Of a stretch of DNA of 64,000 nucleotides, positions 44,951-52,935 are shown in pieces (positions within the stretch are counted from its first letter, which is position 1; each line of letters starts with the position of its first letter). Both the position numbers and the translations under genes were made by a program. Source of the stretch: VBOC01 sp964512655 (GTDB lineage: Bacteria; Bacteroidota; Ignavibacteria; UBA10030; SZUA-254); the NCBI GenBank assembly GCA_964512655.1, contig CAZEJT010000002.1, forward strand, positions 372,001 to 436,000. Direction: 5' to 3'. The notes below the pieces were generated by a model, which saw only the letters and a program-made list of their open reading frames with translations, was not told where the DNA came from and ran no database searches.

Positions 44951-45512
44951 TCATTTCTTCTGTTCCACCAATACGAATAGATCCGGGTTTCGTTTCACGA
45001 TACTGAGGATGTCCGCGGGCGCAATCGTAGACTGATGATATTGGGACATGGTAGTTGGAATGATCATCCCCAAACCAAGGTAAATCCAGTAATCGAACAC
45101 CTCCCCCGAACAAATAATATTCGTGTTAAACCAGTTGAGCTCCCTGTGGATGTCGCGGCCGAATTTCCTGTTTATCCATCTCCAAATGAACCACGGGAGC
45201 TGTAGGAAACCGTAGGTCATTCCTGCGTATTCCTCGAAGACCTGCTTCAGTCCGGCATCGATCTCCGCCTGGGACACTACACTGGGGCTGATCTGGTAGA
45301 TGTCGTAATAACTCTCCGGATTGTCTCTGTAATGGCTGTCGAATGGAACAATCTGCACGAGAAGGGATGCCTCCTGCACCGCCTCCTCACCGCAGACATT
45401 CGATGATGAGAAAAGCGTGGGAGCGGTCGGAGTCTGTGAAGAACATGATCGCTCGTTGGAGGAAACTCGGCCGGTGGGATCCGCATATGCCGATCATCCC
45501 TGGCTGCGTCAT
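44951..45512 (-). pseudogene. Permuted papain-like (YiiX/NlpC-P60-related) cysteine peptidase gene broken by a frameshift
   Basis: Translation from the ATG at 45,512, with a strong agggagg six bases upstream, gives MTQPGMIGICGSHRPSF...FTDSDRSHAFLIIE and then a stop. From about 45,400 another frame continues without a break as VCGEEAVQEASLLVQIVPFD and on to 44,951. Skipping one T at about 45,398-45,401 joins the two into ~187 codons. The joined protein has His early (SHAFLI) and Cys late (IICSGEVFDYW), the order found in circularly permuted papain-like enzymes. Either the gene is recently inactivated or the read/assembly has an extra base. The C-terminal 142-residue frame alone would lack the His. 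Confidence 0.65.
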
Positions 45513-45585
45513 GGTGCGCCTCCCTTCCTCATGATTGTTCGAATCATGGTGAGTTTCTGCCCCTATAATGACGGCAGGCTTAGGG

Positions 45586-45659
45586 TGGGCCCTGGAGGAC
45601 TCGAACCTCCGACCCGCTGATTATGAGTCAGCTGCTCTAACCACCTGAGCTAAGGGCCC
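45586..45659 (-). tRNA. tRNA with CAU anticodon (elongator Met or Ile2)
   Basis: A perfect 74-base cloverleaf: acceptor GGGCCCT/AGGGCCC, D stem GCTC/GAGC, anticodon stem GCTGA/TCAGC with loop CTCATAA, T stem GGAGG/CCTCC with loop TTCGAGT, discriminator A. CCA is not encoded. It is not an initiator, since the first acceptor pair is G-C and three G-C pairs at the base of the anticodon stem are lacking. The acceptor and D-arm sequence resembles E. coli tRNA-Ile2 (lysidine-modified) as much as elongator Met. Confidence 0.95.
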
Positions 45660-45680
45660 TTTCGCGGTGAATCCGGCCAA

Positions 45681-45709
45681 AATGTAAAGAAAAATGGCTG
45701 TAGTTACAA
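45681..45709 (-). promoter_or_regulatory. tRNA promoter
   Basis: Minus strand TTGTAA (45,704-45,709), 17-base spacer, TACATT (45,681-45,686). Predicted start about 15 bases before the tRNA 5' end at 45,659. Confidence 0.6.
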
Positions 45710-45766
45710 TTCTATCTCGTCTTCTCCCCTTTAATTCAATCCGTTTTCGCAATGTCAATTTCTCCA

Positions 45767-45795
45767 TTGACTCGAACTGCGAAAATGTCTATATT
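45767..45795 (+). promoter_or_regulatory. Promoter of the zinc-ribbon/rpsU operon
   Basis: TTGACT (45,767-45,772), 17-base spacer, TATATT (45,790-45,795). The leader to the ATG at 45,943 is about 140 bases. It shares the 283-base gap 45,660-45,942 with the divergent tRNA promoter; nothing else is seen there. Confidence 0.65.
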
Positions 45796-45942
45796 ATTAC
45801 GATGAGATGCTTACACCTTCGTGTTCTCCCTCCCGGCCACCATCCCCGGCACCGGGAGAACGCCAATGTGGTGTTCCTGTTTTGATTCCGCTCCCCGCAT
45901 CTCACATAAATCAATCATCCAATCATTATCGGGTGCCCGCAC

Positions 45943-46341
45943 ATGGCTCGTACGAAATATTCTGAGCATTTCTGCAGCTATTGCAACAAGACCACGAAAA
46001 TGGAGCTTGGAGGGGAGATGACGGGGATGGAAAACCGGTCGTGGTTCAGATGTACCCGCTGCCACCACACGACCCTGATCGAGCTGAAAGCTCAGGCAGA
46101 GGCAAAGGTGGGCGTGAGAATCGATGCGGCGACTGCAACTACGTACAACCCGCTCCAGAGCTTCAAGGTCGGCGAAGCGATTTTCCACGCCGAGTGGAAT
46201 GACGTCGGCAAGGTCGTCCAGAAAACGAAGACCTCCGACGGCTCCCAGGCGATCCTGGTCTCCTTCGAAAAGGGCGGACAACGCCGTCTGATCGAAAACC
46301 TGAAGCCCGAACCAACAGTGGATGTGACCGCGAAACTTTGA
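45943..46341 (+). CDS. Zinc-ribbon protein with small C-terminal beta domain
   Basis: 132 residues. N-terminal CSYC and CTRC pairs about 26 residues apart (HFCSYCNKT, FRCTRCHH) form a zinc ribbon. The C-terminal ~50 residues (FKVGEAIFHAEWNDVGKVV...ILVSFEKGGQRRLI) resemble the DUF3553/CarD-like beta-barrel found at the end of UvrD-type helicases and in RNA polymerase-binding proteins. It lies 36 bases ahead of rpsU under a common promoter, so a role near transcription or translation is possible. No exact family name is claimed. Confidence 0.75.
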   Translation: MARTKYSEHFCSYCNKTTKMELGGEMTGMENRSWFRCTRCHHTTLIELKAQAEAKVGVRIDAATATTYNPLQSFKVGEAIFHAEWNDVGKVVQKTKTSDGSQAILVSFEKGGQRRLIENLKPEPTVDVTAKL

Positions 46342-46377
46342 GACTATTTTTTCTGACTACGGAAGGGGGTGAACGAG

Positions 46378-46572
46378 ATGGTCGGTATCATCATTCAGGA
46401 GAATGAGAACATTGACCGTGCCATCCGCAGGTTTAAGAAGAAGTACGAACGCTCCGGGATTCTGAAGGAGGTCAAGAGGCGGGCGTACTTCACCAAACCT
46501 TCCGTGAAAAAGCGGATGAAGAAGATCAAAGCCGTCCGCCGCAGTTATCGCGCCCGGATGGAGGAGATGTAG
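46378..46572 (+). CDS. rpsU: 30S ribosomal protein bS21
   Basis: 64 residues, MVGIIIQENENIDRAIRRFK at the start, then highly basic (KKRMKKIKAVRRSYRAR), the standard bS21 pattern and length. ATG 46,378 is chosen over the GTG at 46,369 because ggaaggggg sits eight bases before it and the family begins MVGI. It binds the 30S platform near the anti-Shine-Dalgarno region of 16S rRNA. It is followed directly by a textbook terminator. Confidence 0.97.
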   Translation: MVGIIIQENENIDRAIRRFKKKYERSGILKEVKRRAYFTKPSVKKRMKKIKAVRRSYRARMEEM

Positions 46573-46603
46573 GCGCAGAGGTTTGGAGTTTGGCGTCACC
46601 AGA

Positions 46604-46630
46604 GGGCCGGGAAACCGGCCCTTTTCATTT
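46604..46630 (+). terminator. rpsU terminator
   Basis: Stem gggccgg/ccggccc (46,604-46,621) closed by a gaaa tetraloop and followed by ttttcattt. Confidence 0.9.
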
Positions 46631-46638
46631 CACCGAAC

Positions 46639-46665
46639 CGTGCGAAGCTTCCAGAGCTTCGCACG
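46639..46665. terminator. Second hairpin, possible minus-strand or backup terminator
   Basis: Eleven-base perfect stem cgtgcgaagct (46,639-46,649) / agcttcgcacg (46,655-46,665) with a five-base loop; atttt follows on the plus strand. It lies between the rpsU terminator and the REP-like block. Confidence 0.5.
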
Positions 46666-46674
46666 ATTTTGCCC

Positions 46675-46780
46675 TTGTAGCCGCGGGCTTTAGCCCGCGC
46701 ATGGTCGTTCGCGCCCTGAAGGGCGCGCCTACAAAAGAAACCGGCCCGTGATCTTGTAGCCGCGGGCTTCAGTCCGCGCC
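46675..46780. repeat. Composite palindromic (REP-like) block, three hairpins
   Basis: Hairpins gcgggctttagcccgc (46,683-46,698), gcgccctgaagggcgc (46,711-46,726) and gcgggcttcagtccgc (46,762-46,777), the last imperfect. The first two are enclosed by ttgtag (46,675-46,680) and ctacaa (46,729-46,734), which pair with each other. The loops match those of the element at 30,670-30,750. The third hairpin overlaps the end of the YfhO-like gene. Confidence 0.75.
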
Positions 46781-49279
46781 CGTAGGTTCCGGCCCGGCTG
46801 ATACCTCCCCCTTCTTCTTCAACCCGATCATTTTCATCACTCTCGGATTCCGGACCAGCCCCGCAAGGAGAAGCAGAACGGTGACGCCCCACGCGCTCTG
46901 AGAGAGAGTATACCCGAGGTAGTATGCAGGAGGGTCGAATGTGAATTCGATCGTATGGTCCCCCGCAGGTACCAGGACTGATCGGAGAATATAGTTCGTC
47001 TTGTATATCTCCGTCTCAGAGCCGTCGATGAATGCCTTCCAGCCCGCCGGGTAGTAGATTTCGCTTACGACAAGGAGCCGGCTGCTTGCCGTGGTGGTCT
47101 TCAGTGAAATGTCCCGCGAACCGTACTTCGTAACCGAAATCGCAGGCGCGGTGCCGCCTGAAACGCCGGCCCCGACCTGCTTTTCCAGGATCGCAGTGGT
47201 TCGGGGATTCCATGAGGGCGAGTTGAGCATCGCGAACATCTCGCTCTTCGAGTGGATGGTTGCGATCGAATCCACGAACCATGCCCTTGGAAGATATCCG
47301 GGGTTGGGCTGAGAGATCATACGTACGCTTCCATCCTGCATCTGCTGTTCCCCGAGGAAGTATTTCACGTTCAGCATGTCGATCACGTTTCTGTTCCCTC
47401 TGTCGAGGCAGGAATCCCTCACCTCCTGATAGATCTTCAGTTTTGCCGGGCTGTATCCCTGCACAGATTCAAGGAGAGAATACATCATGATGTTCCCCTT
47501 CTCCTGCTGATCGAGCTGGCCCACGGGGTAGACCCTGAAGATGGTTGTGTCTCTCTCGGCCTGAAGTTTCTGAATCTCAGGCGTTGGCGCGTAGTACTCC
47601 GCCATGGCGCTTGCGGTGTGGGGATTAATGTATTTTTCGTCCAGGATGACGAGATCGATGACCACTATTGCCATGAGCCCCACCCCGAAGGCGGTAACTC
47701 CCACTTTCTTCCGGCAATATGCTATCACGAGGCCGAGGGTCGCACCGGCGATGACGGCAAACTTGATGTAATCTTTCCACAGGAGGTCGAACCGCGCCTT
47801 CTGCATTTGGGCAATCGCCTGCGCAGCCCTGGCGCCGTATTGCGCCCTGGCCTGAGCAAACTCCCCCTCCCTTGTAAACATGAAGGAAGAGAGGAAATTG
47901 AAGACCGCGTCGTTGAAGATTAATCCTATCACGAACAGGGCGCCGATTATGACGACTATGTTGCGGAGTCTCTTGCGCACCCTTGTGAGCTCCGGCTCGC
48001 CCCCGTGGTCGACCAGGTCGGTAAAGTATGAATACCCGTATGCCGCGAGTATCCCGAACGTGAACGGGATCAGATGGAGGATCATGACGGGCGTGCGGAG
48101 CTTGTTGAAATACGGGAAATACCTGAACATGAGGTCGTAGAGCACTCCAAAGTGCTTGCCGAACGACATCAGGAAGAGGAACGCCGAAAGGATCGCAAAA
48201 AACCAGGTCATTCGATTTCTTCGGTGGGCGAGCGCGATGATCGCGAGGAAGAGCGGCACGATCCCTATGTAGAGCGTCGAATTCGTAAACGGCATCCAGC
48301 CCCAGTAAAGCGGATCGGCGAACCCGAAAAAAGAAGGAATCAGATAGTTCATCAGCTCGAACGGGTGAAACGACCAGTTCGTAGCGTAATCGTAGCTCAA
48401 CCCCCCGGTCGCTCCTGTTTCTCCTCCCCCACGGATTGAGTACTGGCCGTATTCCTGCGTCGGGAGGTACTGGTACGACCAGAGCGCGAACCCGATCGCC
48501 AGTGCGATTGCAAAGAGCGCCGCTTTTTTCAGGGAGGTGAGTGGCGCACTGCGGGCTTCGAGCACCATCTCGTACATAAAATACGACCCGATCACTATCA
48601 ACCCGTAGAATGCCATCTGCGGGTGCCGGGCGAGGAGCATGGTCCCGACGGTGGCCGAGAGGAGCCCGATGCTCAAGAGGTCGCGCCTTTGAAAAAGGTT
48701 GTACGTCAGCAGGAACAGGAGAGGGATATATCCGAGGACAACCAGTTTTGAGCCATGGCCTGTCTCTGGCAGTCCTACGGCGTAGGGATTAAGCATGAAG
48801 GTGAGCGCCGCAATAAGCGAGGGTATCTGGCTGAACTTCAGTTGCCGTGCTAGGAAAAACATGGATACCCCAATGACAAGGAACGGCATGATGAGCCAGT
48901 GTACGTCAATGCCAAAAAACAGGACCCTTGAGAGCGGAATGACGACATATTGCTGAATGTAGTTCACTTCGCGGGGGAATATCAGCGCGCCGAAGAGGGG
49001 CATGCCGCTGAAGATGTAAGGAATCCAGAGCGGCTCCGCGTGCTCGCTCCCCTCGATCCGCTCCGTTGCCTTAAACCACGCATTGGCCGCCGCTGTGTCG
49101 CCCGAATCAGAGAAGACCATGTTGCTGAATATGATGCCGTTGAATACCAGGAGCACAACGACATAGAGCGCACCTACGCAGACAAGGTCTTTTCGGGCCG
49201 GCGTCAGCCGTTCGAACCAGAAAAGCTGTCCCGGTCTCGCCGCGCCTTCTCGCGCCCCCGCTTTAGTTTTCTTCGCCAT
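46769..49279 (-). CDS. YfhO-family large membrane protein, probable GT-C glycosyltransferase
   Basis: 836 residues with about 13 membrane spans. After the first span comes the acidic loop FSDSGDTAAANAWFKATERI, then GLPETGHGSKLVVLGYIPL and HPQMAFYGL, typical of the YfhO family. The C-terminal ~200 residues form a periplasmic domain (VSEIYYPAGWKAFIDGSE, typical of the family). YfhO-type proteins take part in glycosylation of lipids or wall polymers. The final codons (..PTGAD-stop) lie inside a REP-like hairpin, so the original C-terminus may have been replaced. It starts seven bases after a methyltransferase gene. Confidence 0.85.
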   Translation of the reverse strand: MAKKTKAGAREGAARPGQLFWFERLTPARKDLVCVGALYVVVLLVFNGIIFSNMVFSDSGDTAAANAWFKATERIEGSEHAEPLWIPYIFSGMPLFGALIFPREVNYIQQYVVIPLSRVLFFGIDVHWLIMPFLVIGVSMFFLARQLKFSQIPSLIAALTFMLNPYAVGLPETGHGSKLVVLGYIPLLFLLTYNLFQRRDLLSIGLLSATVGTMLLARHPQMAFYGLIVIGSYFMYEMVLEARSAPLTSLKKAALFAIALAIGFALWSYQYLPTQEYGQYSIRGGGETGATGGLSYDYATNWSFHPFELMNYLIPSFFGFADPLYWGWMPFTNSTLYIGIVPLFLAIIALAHRRNRMTWFFAILSAFLFLMSFGKHFGVLYDLMFRYFPYFNKLRTPVMILHLIPFTFGILAAYGYSYFTDLVDHGGEPELTRVRKRLRNIVVIIGALFVIGLIFNDAVFNFLSSFMFTREGEFAQARAQYGARAAQAIAQMQKARFDLLWKDYIKFAVIAGATLGLVIAYCRKKVGVTAFGVGLMAIVVIDLVILDEKYINPHTASAMAEYYAPTPEIQKLQAERDTTIFRVYPVGQLDQQEKGNIMMYSLLESVQGYSPAKLKIYQEVRDSCLDRGNRNVIDMLNVKYFLGEQQMQDGSVRMISQPNPGYLPRAWFVDSIATIHSKSEMFAMLNSPSWNPRTTAILEKQVGAGVSGGTAPAISVTKYGSRDISLKTTTASSRLLVVSEIYYPAGWKAFIDGSETEIYKTNYILRSVLVPAGDHTIEFTFDPPAYYLGYTLSQSAWGVTVLLLLAGLVRNPRVMKMIGLKKKGEVSAGPEPTGAD

Positions 49280-49285
49280 AGAAAC

Positions 49286-49966
49286 TCATTGTTCCTTTGT
49301 GCCGATTCCGCAGATACACCATCCGTAAATGTTCCAGAATGCGTTAATCACCTTCTCCCTGTTCCCTCTCGCTAGTCCGTACCCTATTTTCAGGAAATCC
49401 CACGGTATCCGGGGCCAGTTGCGCACTGTTGCGACTCGTTCCACCCTGAGGCGGCACGCATCCTGCAGGAATTCAAAGAGGCTCTGCTTGGTGTAAGGTC
49501 TGATATGCGTGTGGTCGTCGTAAAAATTGAACGGGTTGTGCTGGTCCGCCCTGAACCGGAAAGAAGGAACAAGCGCGGAGGTCCAGTTGGGGGTTTCGAC
49601 ATAGATCGCCCCGCCGCGCTTCAGCACCCGGTGGATCTCCTTCCCGACTGAGAGCGGGTCGCGCAAATGTTCGATCACGTGAGTGAAGAGAATGGCGTCG
49701 AACCAATCGTCCGCATACGGAAGCGTCTGGCGGTCGAGGTCGAGTTGCGCATAGCGGATTCCCTCCGGCGCGTTTCCCGGGGGGAGAAGATCGACTCCAT
49801 GATACTCCGCCGCGGGCGCAATCGTTCGAAGATTCCGGTAATTGATGCCCGACCCGCAGCCAAGCTCGAGAACGTTTCTGCTCTCTCTGATCCGGTGAAA
49901 AAACTGCCAGCGCACATCGAAACGGCGGGAGAACCCCGCAAGTCCGCCGTTCATCTCGGTTTGCAT
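49286..49966 (-). CDS. Class I SAM-dependent methyltransferase
   Basis: 226 residues. SAM motif I VLELGCGSGINYRNL is near residue 33, motif II acidic HGVDL, and FTHVIEHLRDPL then LKRGGAIYVETPNW follow. This is the methyltransferase type 11/23 pattern frequent in polysaccharide loci, where it modifies a sugar or lipid. It lies between a GT4 and the YfhO-like gene, all on the minus strand with gaps of 37 and six bases. Substrate unknown. Confidence 0.87.
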   Translation of the reverse strand: MQTEMNGGLAGFSRRFDVRWQFFHRIRESRNVLELGCGSGINYRNLRTIAPAAEYHGVDLLPPGNAPEGIRYAQLDLDRQTLPYADDWFDAILFTHVIEHLRDPLSVGKEIHRVLKRGGAIYVETPNWTSALVPSFRFRADQHNPFNFYDDHTHIRPYTKQSLFEFLQDACRLRVERVATVRNWPRIPWDFLKIGYGLARGNREKVINAFWNIYGWCICGIGTKEQ

Positions 49967-50003
49967 TCGCCCAAGATAAGAATAATATCGGACATTGTGT
50001 GAG

Positions 50004-51233
50004 CTACTGCGAGAGAGTTGCCGAGTAAATCTCTTCGAGCCGGCGGGTCACGCTCTTCCAGGAATAGTGCTCCTTCATCACCTTCCATCCGTTCATTCCG
50101 ATGCCGGCTGCGCGTTCGCGATCCTTAAAGAGAGCACAGATTGAATCCGCCAGTTTTTCCGCCGTATCACCGACGAGGACGGATGCGGACGTGAGGCCTT
50201 CGATCCCTTCGGCGCCGACCTTCGTAGTCACGACCGGGATTCCCTGCCCCATGGCGTGAAGGATCTTCACCTTCACCCCTCCCCCGGAGCGAAGGGGGGC
50301 CGCAAACACGGCGGCGCTCCGGAGATGAACGGCAACATCGTCCACGAAGCCGAGGATGCGGATGTGATCGTTCCGCGCGGCCAGATCGCGCAATGGAGCG
50401 GGAGGATTCGATCCGATGACGAGGAGTACCGACCCCGGGAATGTTCTCTGTACAAGCGGGAAGATCTCGCCGGCGAGCCAGAGACCGGCTTCACGATTCG
50501 GGCGGTGCGAAAAAGTTCCGACGAAGAGAATGGTCTCCTTCTCCCTCTCTGAATACTGAGGAAGAGTATCGGCGATATCGGCGCCACGGGGGAGGTAGCT
50601 GACGCAACGGCTCCCCGTGAGCCGTTCAAGAAGCATCTTGTCCTGTTCCGTCACCGTGATGACGCGATCGAATCGTACAGCCATCTTCCGTTCGAAGAGC
50701 GACCAGCGGCACCATTCAACGAACGAGATTGCCTTACCGAGCACTGACGCCGCCGAGCGGTATCTCCTGTAGGCAGGCCGGAACGCCACGTCGTGAGCCT
50801 GAAGAACCTTTCGCCCCCTCCCCGAGAATTCCACATACTGCGCCATCTGAACCATCTCGAGCTGGACAATGTCAAATGCTGTGTCGCTCGTGAGTTGGCG
50901 GATCAGGCGGGCCATGCGAGGGTGATAGAACTTGGCCACATAGTAGGGCTGCCAGAGGGCGACGCTCCGGAAAAACTGAAGAAGCCGGGTTGAGGCAAGG
51001 TAAACGTTCCAGCCGATATTTTTGCCGGCCCCCTTCCCTCTCGGAATGGCGTGGAACTGCAACGGAAGAGATTTCAGGTCTCTCGCAAGCTCGAGTTCCC
51101 GCCTGTCGCAGAACGAGATGAGCGTGATGTCGTGGAGTGGAGAGATGTTTTTAAGGAGCCCGTACATGAACGAGCCGGTTCCGTGCCCTGACCGTGGGTG
51201 AGGAAGGTAGGGGCTGACGATGAGGAGCTTCAC
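50004..51233 (-). CDS. Family 4 glycosyltransferase
   Basis: 409 residues from the GTG at 51,233, which overlaps the upstream GT2 stop by four bases (GTGA) and starts KLLIVSPYLPHPRSGHGTGS. A start 17 codons earlier inside the GT2 gene is less likely. The donor domain has ILFVGTFSHRPNREAG and the GGGVKVKILHAMGQGIPVV stretch in place of a strict EX7E, as in the subgroup with VGAEG after it. Retaining sugar transfer in the cytoplasm is expected; donor unknown. Confidence 0.86.
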   Translation of the reverse strand: MKLLIVSPYLPHPRSGHGTGSFMYGLLKNISPLHDITLISFCDRRELELARDLKSLPLQFHAIPRGKGAGKNIGWNVYLASTRLLQFFRSVALWQPYYVAKFYHPRMARLIRQLTSDTAFDIVQLEMVQMAQYVEFSGRGRKVLQAHDVAFRPAYRRYRSAASVLGKAISFVEWCRWSLFERKMAVRFDRVITVTEQDKMLLERLTGSRCVSYLPRGADIADTLPQYSEREKETILFVGTFSHRPNREAGLWLAGEIFPLVQRTFPGSVLLVIGSNPPAPLRDLAARNDHIRILGFVDDVAVHLRSAAVFAAPLRSGGGVKVKILHAMGQGIPVVTTKVGAEGIEGLTSASVLVGDTAEKLADSICALFKDRERAAGIGMNGWKVMKEHYSWKSVTRRLEEIYSATLSQ

Positions 51234-52177
51234 TTCCCGGTAAACCTTTCGTCGGGCACGAGGCTGTAGCGCACTGCGTACCACGCAAGGAGAAGGTACT
51301 TCTTCTTTTCCTCACGAGCGGGCGCGGGTGCGATAAGGTACCGCACGGACCGGACTGCCACCTTCACGAAGTTCTGCCACGCGTACAGGATCCTCGTGCA
51401 GAGCGAATAGAGCGGACCGTGATACTTCCTCAGGAACTTATTGTAGCTCGAGTACATCAGCTGGATCTGGTACTTTCTCACGTTCCGGTACGACCAGCCC
51501 CCGAGATGGGTCACCTCGACGCGGGGAAGAAAATAAACCTTGCGGCCGGCGACGTGGATGACCCTGTAACAGAAATCCGTTTCCTCGCTGTAGGCCCGGT
51601 AGAGCTCGTCGAAGAGACCTATCTGGTCGATGATCTCCTTCCTGATCATGATCGCGGCGCCGGTGACGTAGTCGACCTCAACCGGAGCGGTCATCCACGG
51701 CTCTGGAAATGCGCCTCGTTTCGGGAATCCCGCATGCGGGAAGAGGTCGTTCAAAAAGAGCGCGTCGGCGAGCGCCTGTTGGAAGGAAGGAAAATCTCCG
51801 AAGGATACCTGGCTCGTTCCGTCGGGGCTTTTGAGCCAGCAGCCGCAGACCCCCGCATCGCCGCGCTGATCCAGAAAATCGGCGCACGCTTTGATGACAT
51901 TCTGCGTGAGGACGGTATCGGTGTTCAGCAGGAAGATGTACCTCCCCCTGGCGACGGTGACCCCGAGATTATTGGCTTTTGAAAAGCCGGCGTTTTTTTC
52001 ATTGACGAGGAGCGTGACATCAGAAAATTCCTGGCGGAGCATCTCGGCGCTCCCGTCGGTCGAGCCGTCGTCCACGACAATGATCTCGTAGGTGGCGCCG
52101 GCCGTCTGTTCACGCACCGAGAGGATCGATTGGCGGAGAAGGTCCCGGACGTTCCAGTTCGTATAGAGAACTGACAC
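51230..52177 (-). CDS. Family 2 glycosyltransferase, rhamnosyltransferase-like
   Basis: 315 residues. GT-A features: IIVVDDGSTDGSAEM, NAGFSKANNLG, the DxD-type LLNTDTVL, and the later VTGAAIMIRK and YSEETDFCYRV acidic catalytic region typical of WbbL-like enzymes. The start at GTG 52,177 is uncertain: the frame stays open upstream, with an aaggag at about 52,217 but no start codon close to it. The end overlaps the next GT4, so the two are translationally coupled. RmlD at the window end makes rhamnose a plausible donor, but that is a guess. Confidence 0.85.
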   Translation of the reverse strand: MSVLYTNWNVRDLLRQSILSVREQTAGATYEIIVVDDGSTDGSAEMLRQEFSDVTLLVNEKNAGFSKANNLGVTVARGRYIFLLNTDTVLTQNVIKACADFLDQRGDAGVCGCWLKSPDGTSQVSFGDFPSFQQALADALFLNDLFPHAGFPKRGAFPEPWMTAPVEVDYVTGAAIMIRKEIIDQIGLFDELYRAYSEETDFCYRVIHVAGRKVYFLPRVEVTHLGGWSYRNVRKYQIQLMYSSYNKFLRKYHGPLYSLCTRILYAWQNFVKVAVRSVRYLIAPAPAREEKKKYLLLAWYAVRYSLVPDERFTGK

Positions 52178-52246
52178 ATCCGGGCGGCCGGGCGGCGGGG
52201 GGTTGTTCGAGCGATCTCCTTGGAAAGCCAGAGAAGAACCGGGAGG

Positions 52247-52684
52247 TTATCGGGATCCGAGAGCGGTCCGGAAGGCGCTGTCGAGCTGGTCGATGCAGCG
52301 CGTGCGTTCGAGGTTCAGGAGGGCGAGCTGCTTGACGATGCCGTCTTTTTCCTCGATAGACACCTTCTCGAAGTCATAGACATGTTCCTGCACGTGCCAT
52401 AATTTGCAGTTCGCCTCGGCCAGCCTCGCGATGATGGTGCTGATGTCCCCCTTGATTTCCCCGACGGGGTTTCCCTCCTTCTTGTAAATCTTATTCGCGG
52501 AAAATGTGAGCCGCTCGGGGGGGATGCGCCCTGACAGCGCTCCCGCAATGAACTCGTCGATTTCTTCCTTCAACTGCTCTTCCTGGGTGATGAGGCTCTG
52601 CCTCTTGCCCTCCTCGTCCGCATGCCACTGTTTCAGCTTGACGATCGTGAGCTTATCGCAGAGCGATCCGAGTGTCTCAGCCAT
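52247..52684 (-). CDS. DUF4254 protein
   Basis: 145 residues, almost all alpha-helical and charged, starting MAETLGSLCDKLTIVKLKQW and with FSANKIYKKEGNPVG and ANCKLWHVQEHVYD. The LCDKL..K..H start and the ..W..QE segment match DUF4254, a small family often found near glycan genes and without known function. No signal peptide or membrane span. It lies 69 bases ahead of the GT2 gene and heads that minus-strand group. Confidence 0.75.
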   Translation of the reverse strand: MAETLGSLCDKLTIVKLKQWHADEEGKRQSLITQEEQLKEEIDEFIAGALSGRIPPERLTFSANKIYKKEGNPVGEIKGDISTIIARLAEANCKLWHVQEHVYDFEKVSIEEKDGIVKQLALLNLERTRCIDQLDSAFRTALGSR

Positions 52685-52870
52685 GAACTGCTATGTCTTT
52701 ACAGGAATGTTGAACTCCGAAAAAAAGTCTGCCCGAAATTTTATGTCACGCGTCATGATGGACACCGATCCCTCCAAATCTGGGATAACATACGCAAAAC
52801 TCTTCCTTGAGGCAAACAAGAACGGAGATGGAAATGCCTTGCGCAGGGTTAACTGAAGAAGATACACAAA

Positions 52871-52919
52871 CCCCCCGACACGGGGGGAGCCGGCAGCATG
52901 CGAGTCGAGTGTCGGGGGG
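52871..52919 (-). terminator. Probable terminator after the FG-GAP protein gene
   Basis: Inverted repeat ccccccgacac (52,871-52,881) / gtgtcgggggg (52,909-52,919), 11 perfect pairs with a 27-base loop. On the minus strand tttgtgtat follows. The rest of the 251-base gap 52,685-52,935 shows no gene. Confidence 0.5.
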
Positions 52920-52935
52920 ATAGTATGATTCAATC

